From Microbacterium sp. SS28 (lineage in GTDB: Bacteria > Actinomycetota > Actinomycetes > Actinomycetales > Microbacteriaceae), in contig NZ_JAKWJP010000008.1 of NCBI RefSeq assembly GCF_022761035.1, positions 1-64,000 on the forward strand: a stretch of DNA of 64,000 nt. Reading direction: 5' to 3'. Made by a program: the position numbers and the translations under genes. Under the pieces are notes generated by a model, which worked only from the letters and a program-made list of their open reading frames with translations, was not told the origin of the DNA and ran no database searches. Positions 8,335 through 15,791 of the stretch are shown here, one piece after another; within the stretch, counting starts at the first letter, position 1, and every line of letters begins with the position of its first letter.

Positions 8335-9261
8335 TCAGGTCGTATCGCGCGCGATCACCGTGGCGGCCCTGCCGTCATCGTCGTCGACCGCGAGGCCGAG
8401 GAGGGTCCGCGCCGCGCGCCGCCCGAACATGCCGCCGTCGATCCGGACGCTGGTGAGCGCGGGTCGCCAGGCGGCGGCATAACGGCTGTCGTCGAACCCG
8501 ATCACGGCGAGGTCGTGCGGCGCGGAGAGTCCGAGGTCGGCGAGCGCCGCGAGCGTACGGAAGGCCGCTTCGTCGTCGAAGGCGGCTACTGCCGTGACCT
8601 GCGTCTCGTGGCGCAGTTGCGCGAGGGCGTCCCGGGCCTCTTCCGGATCGGCGGAGAGACGGATCGTTCGGGGGGCATCGATCCCCAGGCGGCGGCTGGA
8701 CTCCTCGGCGAACCGCCGGCGAAGTGCGGCGAGTCCATCGAGGTCCTGCTCTGCGGGGAGGGCGAACGCGATCGTGCGGTGTCCCCGGTCAGTGAGGTGC
8801 CGGAGCTGCGTCAGGGTGTGCGCCGCGACGCCGTCGACCCAGCCTCCGTCGTCGATATCGCCGTGAGCGGTGTAGATGCGTGCGAGGTCGATCACCGCGT
8901 GCGGGCGCAGGTCGCGCACCAAGTCGGAGTGCCCGGAGTCGCTCGCTGCGCCGGGATAGACCAATAGCCCGTAGCCGTGCGCGTGCAGCTCGCCGCTGAT
9001 GCCCTGGATGAAACCCTCCAGGCTGCGCCCGCCTCGCAGGCCTCCGATTGCGAGCAGGACGATCCGGCTCTTGCCTTCGCGCAGTGCGCGCGCGAGCCCA
9101 TGCGGCTGGTAGCCGAGAGCCGCGGCGGCGGCGCGCACGCGCTCCTGTGTCGCCGGGGGCAGGGTCTGGCCGGGCGTTTCGTTCAGCACGAAGCTCACCG
9201 TCGCGGTGGAGACACCGCTCGCGCGGGCGACGTCCTTCAGTGTCGCGCGACGCTCCGGCAT
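8335..9261 (-). CDS. LacI-family transcriptional regulator (divergent to alcohol dehydrogenase)
   Basis: A 308-residue LacI/GalR repressor. The N-terminal helix-turn-helix TLKDVARASGVSTATVSFVL and hinge-helix region GYQPHGLARALREGKS are intact, followed by a periplasmic-binding-like effector domain ending near SVRIDGGMFGRRAARTLLGL. A GGGGAAG ribosome site precedes the ATG on the minus strand. It is divergent from the zinc dehydrogenase at 9381, and the 119-bp gap holds two operator-like inverted repeats. It probably represses the dehydrogenase and the isochorismatase-like gene until a sugar or polyol is present; the ligand is unknown. Confidence 0.92.
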   Translation of the reverse strand: MPERRATLKDVARASGVSTATVSFVLNETPGQTLPPATQERVRAAAAALGYQPHGLARALREGKSRIVLLAIGGLRGGRSLEGFIQGISGELHAHGYGLLVYPGAASDSGHSDLVRDLRPHAVIDLARIYTAHGDIDDGGWVDGVAAHTLTQLRHLTDRGHRTIAFALPAEQDLDGLAALRRRFAEESSRRLGIDAPRTIRLSADPEEARDALAQLRHETQVTAVAAFDDEAAFRTLAALADLGLSAPHDLAVIGFDDSRYAAAWRPALTSVRIDGGMFGRRAARTLLGLAVDDDDGRAATVIARDTT

Positions 9262-9286
9262 GCTCTTCCCCTTTGCTCAGAAATCT

Positions 9287-9317
9287 ACGGTACCGTTAAC
9301 TAATTCGATTTAGTAAC
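9287..9317. promoter_or_regulatory. operator-like inverted repeats between LacI and dehydrogenase genes
   Basis: ACGGTACCGT (9287-9296) is a perfect 10-bp palindrome. It runs directly into an AT-rich imperfect inverted repeat (9295-9317) whose outer arms are GTTA and TAAC around a TTCGA centre. AT-rich DNA of this kind is rare here and sits between two divergent starts, so it probably carries both promoters and the site of the adjacent LacI protein. Confidence 0.5.
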
Positions 9318-9380
9318 CTTGGATGCGGCGGCCGCACCGTCCGCTGCCCGGGTCCGACATCCATCCCGAGGAGCATCGCC

Positions 9381-10397
9381 ATGAAGTCCGTCTACGTCAC
9401 CGGTCCCGATACCGAATCCTGGGTCGACATCGCCGCCCCCGAGATCGGCCCCGCCGACGTGCTGCTGAAGATCAGGGCCTGCGGCATCTGCGGCTCCGAC
9501 GCGATGTACTCGCACAACGGCGGCATCCCGCCGCGGATCGGGGCCACCCCGCTCGGCCATGAGCCGGCGGCCGAGGTCGTCGAGGTCGGCGCCGACGTGA
9601 CGGGTTTCGCCGTCGGCGACCACGTCGTGATCGACACGATGGCCTTCACCGACGGACTGCTGGGCTCCGGTGGCGAGCAGGGCGGCTTCTCGGAGTACGT
9701 CGTGGTTCGGGATGCTGCGCCCGGTCGCCAGCTCAAGGTCATCCCGAACCACATCCCGTGGCATGTCGCGGCCCTCAACGAGCCGATGGCCGTGGCGTAT
9801 CACGCTGTCAACCGCACGCAGCCGAAGCCCGGCGACAAGGTGGTCGTCTTCGGCGCGGGACCCATCGGCCTCGGTGCGGTGCTCGGCTACCGGCGCCGCG
9901 GGGCCTCGCACATCGTCGTGGTCGACATCATCCCGAGCCGCCTGCAGAAAGCGCTCGAGATCGGTGCGGATGCCGTCATCAATTCGGCTGAAGAGGATGT
10001 CGCGGCCCGCCTGGTCGAGGTGCACGGTGACGGCGCGACGCGCATGAACCGCGGCATCCGTCCCGGCACCGACATCTTCCTCGACGCCGCGGGTGTCGCC
10101 GTCATCCCGCAGACCGTGACGCGCATGGCCAAGCACGGCGCGACGCTCGGCATCGTCGCGGTCCACAAGAAGCCCGTCGAGCTCGACTTCGGTGCGGTCC
10201 TCACGAGCGAGCTGAACCTCGTCTGGTCGATGGGCTACCCGACCGAGATCTTCGAGGTGACCAACGACATCGTGCAGAACTGGGAGAAGTACGCGCTGAT
10301 CGTGAGCCACACGTTCCCGTTCGACCAGTCGCTCGAGGCGCTGCAGCTCGCCAAGACTCCGGGCGCCGCCGACAAGATCGTCGTCACCTTCGACTGA
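9381..10397 (+). CDS. zinc-type alcohol/polyol dehydrogenase without structural zinc lobe
   Basis: A 338-residue medium-chain dehydrogenase. Catalytic-zinc residues are present (GICGSDAMYSHN, GHEPAAEV) and the Rossmann turn VVFGAGPIGLG is clear near residue 157. The four-cysteine structural zinc loop of most relatives is missing: after DHVVIDTMAF the chain goes straight to GSGGEQGGFSEYVVV. Such members occur among sugar-alcohol dehydrogenases. An AGGAGCATCGCC ribosome site precedes the ATG. It is divergent from the LacI gene and followed 24 nt later by the isochorismatase-like gene, so it is probably the main target of that repressor. The substrate is unknown. Confidence 0.85.
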   Translation: MKSVYVTGPDTESWVDIAAPEIGPADVLLKIRACGICGSDAMYSHNGGIPPRIGATPLGHEPAAEVVEVGADVTGFAVGDHVVIDTMAFTDGLLGSGGEQGGFSEYVVVRDAAPGRQLKVIPNHIPWHVAALNEPMAVAYHAVNRTQPKPGDKVVVFGAGPIGLGAVLGYRRRGASHIVVVDIIPSRLQKALEIGADAVINSAEEDVAARLVEVHGDGATRMNRGIRPGTDIFLDAAGVAVIPQTVTRMAKHGATLGIVAVHKKPVELDFGAVLTSELNLVWSMGYPTEIFEVTNDIVQNWEKYALIVSHTFPFDQSLEALQLAKTPGAADKIVVTFD

Positions 10398-10421
10398 TCC
10401 CGACCCCTTCACGGAGACACC

Positions 10422-10970
10422 ATGGCACTCACCGCACCGCTGATCGACACCGCGCTGATCGTCGTCGACATCCAGCGCGGCACCGCCAAAAACCCCTTCA
10501 TCACCGCGTTCGACGATGTTGCCGCCCACGCGGCAGAGCTTGCGGCGGCCTTCCGCCGGCGCGGCGCACCCGTCGTGATCGCGACGTTCGCCCTCAGCCG
10601 CCCCGCGGCCGACGGACAGCCCGACCGACCCGAGCCGGAAGGGTTCCGCGAGCCGCTCGGGGTGCTCGATGTGCACCCCGACGACCTGACCGTCACCCGG
10701 CCGGCGTGGAGCGCGTTCTCGGGCACGGGCCTGGACCGGATGCTGTGCGACCACGGCATCACGCGTCTCGTCCTGGCCGGCGTCGCCACGAGCATCGGGG
10801 TGGAGTCGACGGCTCGCGAGGCGCGCGATCTCGGCTACGAGCTCGTGATCGCGTCGGATGCCGTCACCGACCTGCGCGCGGAGACGCACGAGAACAGCAT
10901 CCAGCGGATCTTCCCGATGATGGCCGAGATCGCGACGACCGACGAGATCCTGTCCGCGCTCGGCGTCTGA
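10422..10970 (+). CDS. isochorismatase-fold hydrolase with altered catalytic triad
   Basis: A 182-residue isochorismatase-like (cysteine hydrolase superfamily) protein. The Asp of the triad is at D16 (LIVVDIQRG). The usual Lys position holds R93 (TVTRPAWSAF), and the nucleophile position in the loop GVATSIGVESTA holds G126 where amidohydrolases have Cys. True isochorismatases such as EntB and PhzD also lack this Cys, but keep the Lys. It follows the dehydrogenase by 24 nt with a GGAGAC ribosome site. The reaction is unknown; amide hydrolysis by the usual Cys mechanism is unlikely. Confidence 0.85.
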   Translation: MALTAPLIDTALIVVDIQRGTAKNPFITAFDDVAAHAAELAAAFRRRGAPVVIATFALSRPAADGQPDRPEPEGFREPLGVLDVHPDDLTVTRPAWSAFSGTGLDRMLCDHGITRLVLAGVATSIGVESTAREARDLGYELVIASDAVTDLRAETHENSIQRIFPMMAEIATTDEILSALGV

Positions 10971-11022
10971 GCAACCCGCTGCTGCCCTACTAAACGCGAC
11001 GGCCGGCTGGTCAGGGCGGCGG

Positions 11023-11047
11023 CCGCGTCGCTAGGACGGCGACGCGG
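11023..11047. terminator. hairpin between convergent genes
   Basis: A perfect 9-bp stem (CCGCGTCGC with its complement) around a 7-nt loop lies between the stops of the isochorismatase-like gene and the convergent SDR gene. It has no T-run, as is usual in high-GC actinobacteria. Confidence 0.45.
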
Positions 11048-11105
11048 TCGTGCGCCGGCAAAGGCGTGCGCCGGCACAGTAGACGGGTTAGCGGACGTAC
11101 GGGCG

Positions 11106-11819
11106 TCAGGACGCCGAACCGGCCAGCTGCGAGTAGAGCACCTCGATGGGTGCGGCGAGCCCCGCCTTGAGGCGGGTCGAGGTGTCGTCGGCGAGCACTT
11201 CGAATTCGCCCGCTTCCGTCGCATCGAAGACGCGGGTCACGAGCACAGCGGGCTCCAGCTTGGCGCCCGCGGCGTTCGCCGCCATCGCCGTGTCGACGTA
11301 GCCGACGTGCACGCCGACCACCTGCACGCCGCGCGGGGCCAGCTCGAGACGCAGCGCATTCGTCGCGGACCACAGTGCCGCCTTCGAGACGCTGTACACG
11401 CCTGCCACCGCCCACCAGCTCAGCGCCGAGTGCACGTCGATGATCGCCGACGGGCCGTTGGATGTGAGGACCGGGGCGAACGCACGTGCCAGGAGCACGG
11501 GGCCGAAGAAGTTGGTCTCCATGTTCGCGCGCAGCTCGTCTTCGCTGATCGTCAGCAGGCTCGATGTGGACGGCGAGACGCCGGCGTTGTTGATCAGCAC
11601 GGTCACGTCCGGGGCTGCCTGCACGGCGGCTTCGACGGAGGCGGGATCGGTGACATCGAGAGCGAGCGGAACGATCCGCTCGTCGTCCCAGGCGCGCGGT
11701 GTGCGTGCCGTGGCATAGACCTTGGCCGCGCCTCGTGCGAGTGCTTCGCGGACGAAGTGGGTGCCGATCCCGCCGTTGGCTCCCGTGACGAAGACGATAG
11801 CTCCATCGAGTGTTGTCAT
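11106..11819 (-). CDS. short-chain dehydrogenase/reductase
   Basis: A 237-residue SDR with TGANGGIG near the N-terminus, NNAGVS, the catalytic Ser in DVHSALSWW, and the Tyr-Lys pair in GVYSVSKAAL. The C-terminal part, including the VHVGYVDTAMAAN loop, is complete. An AGGGAGAG ribosome site precedes the ATG. It is divergent from the TetR gene at 11902, with a palindrome between the two starts, so TetR control is likely. The substrate is unknown; unnamed SDRs of this type often reduce aldehydes or ketones as detoxification. Confidence 0.85.
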   Translation of the reverse strand: MTTLDGAIVFVTGANGGIGTHFVREALARGAAKVYATARTPRAWDDERIVPLALDVTDPASVEAAVQAAPDVTVLINNAGVSPSTSSLLTISEDELRANMETNFFGPVLLARAFAPVLTSNGPSAIIDVHSALSWWAVAGVYSVSKAALWSATNALRLELAPRGVQVVGVHVGYVDTAMAANAAGAKLEPAVLVTRVFDATEAGEFEVLADDTSTRLKAGLAAPIEVLYSQLAGSAS

Positions 11820-11854
11820 ATTGCTCTCCCTTTCCCTGCGGCATACGTGACTAC

Positions 11855-11868
11855 ACTCATAAGTGAGT
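11855..11868. promoter_or_regulatory. TetR-type operator ACTCA-TAAG-TGAGT
   Basis: A 14-bp inverted repeat with perfect 5-bp arms lies in the 82-bp gap between the divergent SDR and TetR genes, 33 bp before the TetR ATG. A -10-like TACACT (11852-11857) overlaps its left arm. This is the expected place for TetR autorepression and control of the SDR. Confidence 0.5.
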
Positions 11869-11901
11869 CTGGTTCAACCCTATTCCCGGAGGAATGACCT
11901 C

Positions 11902-12507
11902 ATGAGCACCACGAGCCCGGCACCGCTCGGTCGGCGAGAGCGGAACAAGCAGCAGAAGCTCGAGCGCATCGTCGCCGCCGCGGGCGAGCTGTTCGCCGAG
12001 CGTGGTGTCGATGACGTCACGACGCAGGAGATCGCCGATCGCGCCGACATCGGCACGGGAACGCTCTTCCTCTATGCCAAGACCAAGGGGGAACTGCTTC
12101 TGCTCGTGCAGAACTCGCTGTACTCCGAGGCACTTGCGCGCGGCGAAGCGGCGGCGGAGGGCACCGAGGGCGTGCTGGATGGCCTCCTCGCGGTGGCACG
12201 GCCGATCGTCGAGTGCAATCGGGTCCAGGTCGACAACGGCCGCACCTACCTGCGCGAGATGGTGTTCGGTGATCCCGCCGAGCCGCACCACGCCGTTGCG
12301 CTGGCCATCGTCGCCGAGACCGAGGCCGTCCTCGCTGCGGTGCTCCGCCGGGATTCGCGCATCGACGAACGCGATGCGTCGAAGATCGCGCGCGTGATCT
12401 CCGCCGTGATGTTTCTGAGCATGGCGGGAAGCGCCGATGCCGGGGTGACCTCGCTCGATGTCCTCGCGGAGATCGAGAGCCAGCTCCGCGCGATCCTGCC
12501 GCGCTGA
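11902..12507 (+). CDS. TetR-family transcriptional regulator
   Basis: A 201-residue TetR protein: N-terminal helix-turn-helix (ERIVAAAGELFAERGVDDVT, then TQEIADRADIGTGTLFLYAKTK) and an all-alpha ligand domain. The start is set at ATG 11902 because GGAGGA stands 8 nt upstream; a further upstream GTG at 11863 has no ribosome site and would run through the operator. It is divergent from the SDR gene and probably represses it through the 11855-11868 palindrome. Confidence 0.9.
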   Translation: MSTTSPAPLGRRERNKQQKLERIVAAAGELFAERGVDDVTTQEIADRADIGTGTLFLYAKTKGELLLLVQNSLYSEALARGEAAAEGTEGVLDGLLAVARPIVECNRVQVDNGRTYLREMVFGDPAEPHHAVALAIVAETEAVLAAVLRRDSRIDERDASKIARVISAVMFLSMAGSADAGVTSLDVLAEIESQLRAILPR

Positions 12508-12533
12508 CGCACGGCCGCGAGTCGGCGGGGCAT

Positions 12534-12560
12534 CGGAGGGAGGAGTCGCTCCTCACTCCG
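12534..12560 (+). terminator. hairpin after TetR gene
   Basis: A 12-bp stem with one mismatch (CGGAGGGAGGAG against CTCCTCACTCCG) and a 3-nt TCG loop follows the TetR stop by 27 bp. There is no T-run. The rest of the gap up to 12734 shows no gene. Confidence 0.45.
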
Positions 12561-12734
12561 TCGTCTGCGCACCGCTCCTTCGTCCACGAAGCGCGCGATC
12601 CGTCGCAGCCGGCCGCCACTCGCAGACATCAGCAGGCACTCGCAGGTGTCGCCGAGCCTCGCTGCCGCCCTCCGGCGCTCGCGTGGGGGAGCACCTTCTG
12701 CCAGAGTGCATCGGCGGCTCGATAGCATCGTCCC

Positions 12735-13721
12735 GTGCCGCAGCTGCAGACGAGATGGGCGGTCCTCGGACCGGGTGCGATCAGCCGAGACTTCGTGGTG
12801 GGGCTTCGCGCCTCACGACACGGCGTCCTTCACGCGGTGGGCAGCACGTCGGTCGACCGCGCCGGTGCCTTCGCCGCTGAGCATGGGGGAGCGGCGTTCG
12901 GAACGTACGACGAGATCCTCGCGCGCGACGACGTGGACGCCGTGTACGTCGGAACCGTCCACACGACTCACGCCGACCTCGCGGTCCGGGCCCTCGAGGC
13001 GGGCAAGGCCGTGCTGTGCGAGAAGCCCGCCAGCCCGACGCTCGACGAGGTCGAGCGGATCCTCTTCGCCGCGGAGCGTGCACAGCGCCCGTTCCTCGAG
13101 GCGTTCAAGACGCGGTTCGGACCCTTCGCCGATGCACTCCGCGAGCTCGCCGGCGGCGCGGAGCTGGGCGCGCCGGTGCGCTTCGAGGGTGCGTTCGGCT
13201 TCGACGCGGGCACCCGTGAAGGCCGTCTGTTCGATCCGTCGCTCGCGGGCGGCGCGATCCTCGACGTCGGGTGCTACCCGCTCGCCCTGGCCATCGATCT
13301 TGCGGCAGCTGCCGGGCAGCCGATCGACCCGGACTACCGCTCCTTCGAGGCAGAACTCGTCGACGGTGTCGACGGCACGGCCTCGGCCGAGCTCGCGTTC
13401 GGCGACCTGACGGCGGCGATCGCGACCTCCGTGGTCGAGAACCTGTCCGACACCGGCATCCTTCACTTCGCAGATGCCGAAGTGGTGCTTCCGAACGTGT
13501 GGGGGAGTCGCACCCAGAGCCCTTCGCAGCTCATCGTGCGCCGCGGCGGCGCGGAGCGGGTCATCGACCTGCCCGTCGTCCAGCCGATGGGCGCCGAGGC
13601 CGACGCGCTCTCGCTCGCGATCGCCGAGGGCCGCCTCGAGGTGCCCGAGATGCCTTGGTCGCACACCCGCGCGGCGGCTCGCGTGCTCACCGACTGGCGG
13701 GCGGCGGCCCTCGCGGGCTGA
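12735..13721 (+). CDS. Gfo/Idh/MocA-family oxidoreductase
   Basis: A 328-residue NAD(P)-dependent oxidoreductase. The Rossmann N-terminus reads WAVLGPGAISRDFV, and the family signature EKPASPTLDEVERI with the catalytic Lys lies near residue 95. The C-terminal beta-sheet domain starts with the GAPVRFEGAFGF region. Members oxidise or reduce hydroxyl groups of sugars, inositols and related rings. It starts with GTG and no ribosome site; TAGCAT six bases upstream of the start is -10-like, so a leaderless message is possible. It stands alone between a TetR terminator and a convergent peptidase gene, so its pathway is unclear. Confidence 0.88.
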   Translation: MPQLQTRWAVLGPGAISRDFVVGLRASRHGVLHAVGSTSVDRAGAFAAEHGGAAFGTYDEILARDDVDAVYVGTVHTTHADLAVRALEAGKAVLCEKPASPTLDEVERILFAAERAQRPFLEAFKTRFGPFADALRELAGGAELGAPVRFEGAFGFDAGTREGRLFDPSLAGGAILDVGCYPLALAIDLAAAAGQPIDPDYRSFEAELVDGVDGTASAELAFGDLTAAIATSVVENLSDTGILHFADAEVVLPNVWGSRTQSPSQLIVRRGGAERVIDLPVVQPMGAEADALSLAIAEGRLEVPEMPWSHTRAAARVLTDWRAAALAG

Positions 13722-13736
13722 CTCCGGCCCTTCCGG

Positions 13737-13759
13737 GGCGCCGACGCGAGTCGGGCGCC
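13737..13759. terminator. hairpin between convergent genes
   Basis: GGCGCCGAC and GTCGGGCGCC form a 9-bp stem with one bulge around a GCGA tetraloop, between the Gfo/Idh stop and the stop of the convergent hydrolase. Confidence 0.4.
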
Positions 13760-13789
13760 GGAGATCCGCCAGTGTGCCCGCACCTCCGC

Positions 13790-15037
13790 TCAGCGCAGGC
13801 GGCGGCCCCGCGCGAGGTCGGTGAGCCGCGACAGCACGTCGCCGGCTCGCAGGCCGTTGTGCTCGTGCTCGGTGGTGATCCAGGGCTTGACGCCCGGCAC
13901 GAGCGCGGCGGTCTCCATGGCGAACTCGAACGGCACGTAGACGTCGTTGACGTAGACGGCGGTCGCCCCGCGCGCCCCGGATGCCGCGATCGCGGCCGCA
14001 TCGTAGAGCTGCGGCCACTCGTGCTCGGCCAGCGCGAGCGTGACGTCGCGCCAGGGTCGCAGGCCCGGCACCGTGTCGAGCCACTCGCGGCGCGCGTGCT
14101 CTCCCGTGAGCAGCGTCGGATCGGTGCGGAAGTCTTCGGGCTCGACCCGGTCCGCCGACCATCGGGTGGCGTGGCCGTCGGCGTAGCTCGACTCGTGGAA
14201 CACGTAGTACAGCGGGTTGCGGACGCTGAACGGGAGTGCTGCACCGAGGTCGTGCCGGAAGGCGTTCGTCGCCGGGTCCGCCTCGAGCAGCGACCAGAGG
14301 GTCTGCCACTCGTCGTTCGAACCGAGGAGCGTCCCGAGCGAACGCAGCCTCGACACCGAGACGACCTCGCCGTCCTCGAGCACGAGGCGCCCCGCAGCCG
14401 CGCGATCGACCAGGCGCCGCATCGCGTCGCGGTGGCCGGGGAAGCGGCGGTAATAGCGCTCCGACTCCGCGCGCATCTTGTCGTAGGTGAGGGAGTAGAC
14501 ATCGTCGGGATGCCGCCCCACGGCGCTGAGCCCGCCGGTGATGTAGACGTCCGCCAGGGATGCGGCATCCGTCGTCAGATAGGCGAGCGTCGTGAAGCCG
14601 CCGAAGGACTGCCCGAGCACACTCCAGGTCTGGGCGCCGAGATGCTCGCGCATGGCCTCGCAATCGCGGACTATCGCATCCGCGCGCAGGTGCGTGATGT
14701 ACTCGGCGAGCACGTCGGAGCCGCGCTCGAGGTCGGAGTCGCTCACCGGCGTCGATCGCCCGGTGCCGCGCTGGTCGAGCAGCACGACCCGATACTCCGC
14801 CAGCGCCGCGTCGAGCCACGCCGGCTGGGTCGGCGAATGGAAGGGATGCGGCGCTTCGTGGCCCGGTCCGCCCTGGAGGAAGACGAGGTGCGGAAGCGCC
14901 TCGCCTCCGGAACGCGTGACGACGGCGGCATGGATGTCGATCGTGCGGCCGTCGGTCGAGTCGGACCAGTCCAAGGGGACGGTGAGCGTGTGGTGATCGA
15001 TCGTGAGGTCCAGCATCGTGTGGCGCGTCGTCGGCAT
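13790..15037 (-). CDS. alpha/beta hydrolase, prolyl aminopeptidase (S33) type
   Basis: A 415-residue alpha/beta hydrolase. The oxyanion motif QGGPGHEAP resembles the HGGPG of S33 peptidases, followed by VVLLDQRGTGRS and the nucleophile elbow GQSFGG. A C-terminal His is seen in EHEHNGLR. The length and N-terminal beta-domain match the larger proline-iminopeptidase branch, which removes N-terminal proline from peptides in the cytoplasm. No signal peptide is present. It is monocistronic, convergent with the Gfo/Idh gene and tail to tail in the same direction as the TetR gene behind it. Confidence 0.85.
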   Translation of the reverse strand: MPTTRHTMLDLTIDHHTLTVPLDWSDSTDGRTIDIHAAVVTRSGGEALPHLVFLQGGPGHEAPHPFHSPTQPAWLDAALAEYRVVLLDQRGTGRSTPVSDSDLERGSDVLAEYITHLRADAIVRDCEAMREHLGAQTWSVLGQSFGGFTTLAYLTTDAASLADVYITGGLSAVGRHPDDVYSLTYDKMRAESERYYRRFPGHRDAMRRLVDRAAAGRLVLEDGEVVSVSRLRSLGTLLGSNDEWQTLWSLLEADPATNAFRHDLGAALPFSVRNPLYYVFHESSYADGHATRWSADRVEPEDFRTDPTLLTGEHARREWLDTVPGLRPWRDVTLALAEHEWPQLYDAAAIAASGARGATAVYVNDVYVPFEFAMETAALVPGVKPWITTEHEHNGLRAGDVLSRLTDLARGRRLR

Positions 15038-15135
15038 GTGACGAGCCTATTCAGGGGTTCGCGATCTTGAGCCGGCTGGATCTCCACCAGATCGATCGGA
15101 TGACCTCCGGCGGGCGCGCGTCATCGAGTCGCCGG

Positions 15136-15726
15136 TCAGGGCGAGAGGACGGATGCCGCGGACTCGACGTACTCCGCCGGATCCCGGGGTCCGAGGATCG
15201 CGGTGTTCGCGATGTAGCCCTGCGCCAGAGCGGCGATGGTGCGCGCGGTCTCTGCCGCGAGTGCGTGGGCGGCCTCCTCGGACGCTGCCCGAGCGCGCGC
15301 CCAGGGCAGTGCGGCCGTCGCGAGCCCTCCGAACAGACGCCCGACCGTCCTGGTCATCTCGCCGTGGAGGTCGGGGTCGACCATCGCCTCGCCCCAGAAC
15401 TGCAGGACGAGCCCGGGGGAGAGCCCGGCCGTGCTGAAGACCCCCAGCAGCGACTGCAGGATGTCGCGCGGTGCGACGAGTTCGCCGGCCAGACCGCGGG
15501 ATTCCAGCTCGTCGATCTGCACGACGAGGAACCTGCCGACGATGTACCGCGCGAGCTCGGCCTTGTTCGTGAAGTGCGAGTAGATCGCCCCGGTCGAAAG
15601 ACCGGACTCCGAGACGATGTCGGCGATCGAGGTGTCGCGCACGCCGTTGCGCTCGAGGCAGCGGATCGCGGCCTGCGCGATCTCGTCGCGCCGAGCCTCG
15701 CGATACGCCTCCGTGACCTTGGGCAT
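15136..15726 (-). CDS. TetR-family regulator of the adjacent membrane protein
   Basis: A 196-residue TetR protein with the helix-turn-helix AQAAIRCLERNGVRDTSIAD followed by IVSESGLSTGAIYSHFTNKA. The TATTCT that forms one half of its operator is a plausible -10 and ends six bases from the ATG, so the message may be leaderless. It is divergent from the ABC-2-like membrane protein. Two copies of a 14-bp palindrome lie in the 65-bp gap, which makes autoregulation and repression of the neighbour the likely scheme. Confidence 0.9.
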   Translation of the reverse strand: MPKVTEAYREARRDEIAQAAIRCLERNGVRDTSIADIVSESGLSTGAIYSHFTNKAELARYIVGRFLVVQIDELESRGLAGELVAPRDILQSLLGVFSTAGLSPGLVLQFWGEAMVDPDLHGEMTRTVGRLFGGLATAALPWARARAASEEAAHALAAETARTIAALAQGYIANTAILGPRDPAEYVESAASVLSP

Positions 15727-15732
15727 GGAAAA

Positions 15733-15775
15733 AGAATAGCCGTTCTGTTATGGTCGCAAACAGAATAACCATTCT
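15733..15775. promoter_or_regulatory. two TetR operators (AGAATARCCRTTCT)
   Basis: AGAATAGCCGTTCT (15733-15746) and AGAATAACCATTCT (15762-15775) are two copies of one 14-bp inverted repeat; the second has perfect 5-bp arms. Their centres are 29 bp apart, about three helical turns. They fill the gap between the divergent TetR and membrane-protein genes and overlap both likely promoters. Confidence 0.7.
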
Positions 15776-15791
15776 CTTTCAGGAGGGCATC

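Noticed and set aside
11050-11082. Direct repeat GTGCGCCGGCA, two copies
   Set aside because: Two short GC-rich copies next to a terminator hairpin; there is no sign of an attachment site or mobile element.
12813-14819. 668-codon minus-strand frame over the Gfo/Idh and peptidase genes
   Set aside because: It covers two well-supported genes in other frames and its product is low-complexity Arg/Ala/Gly with no motif.
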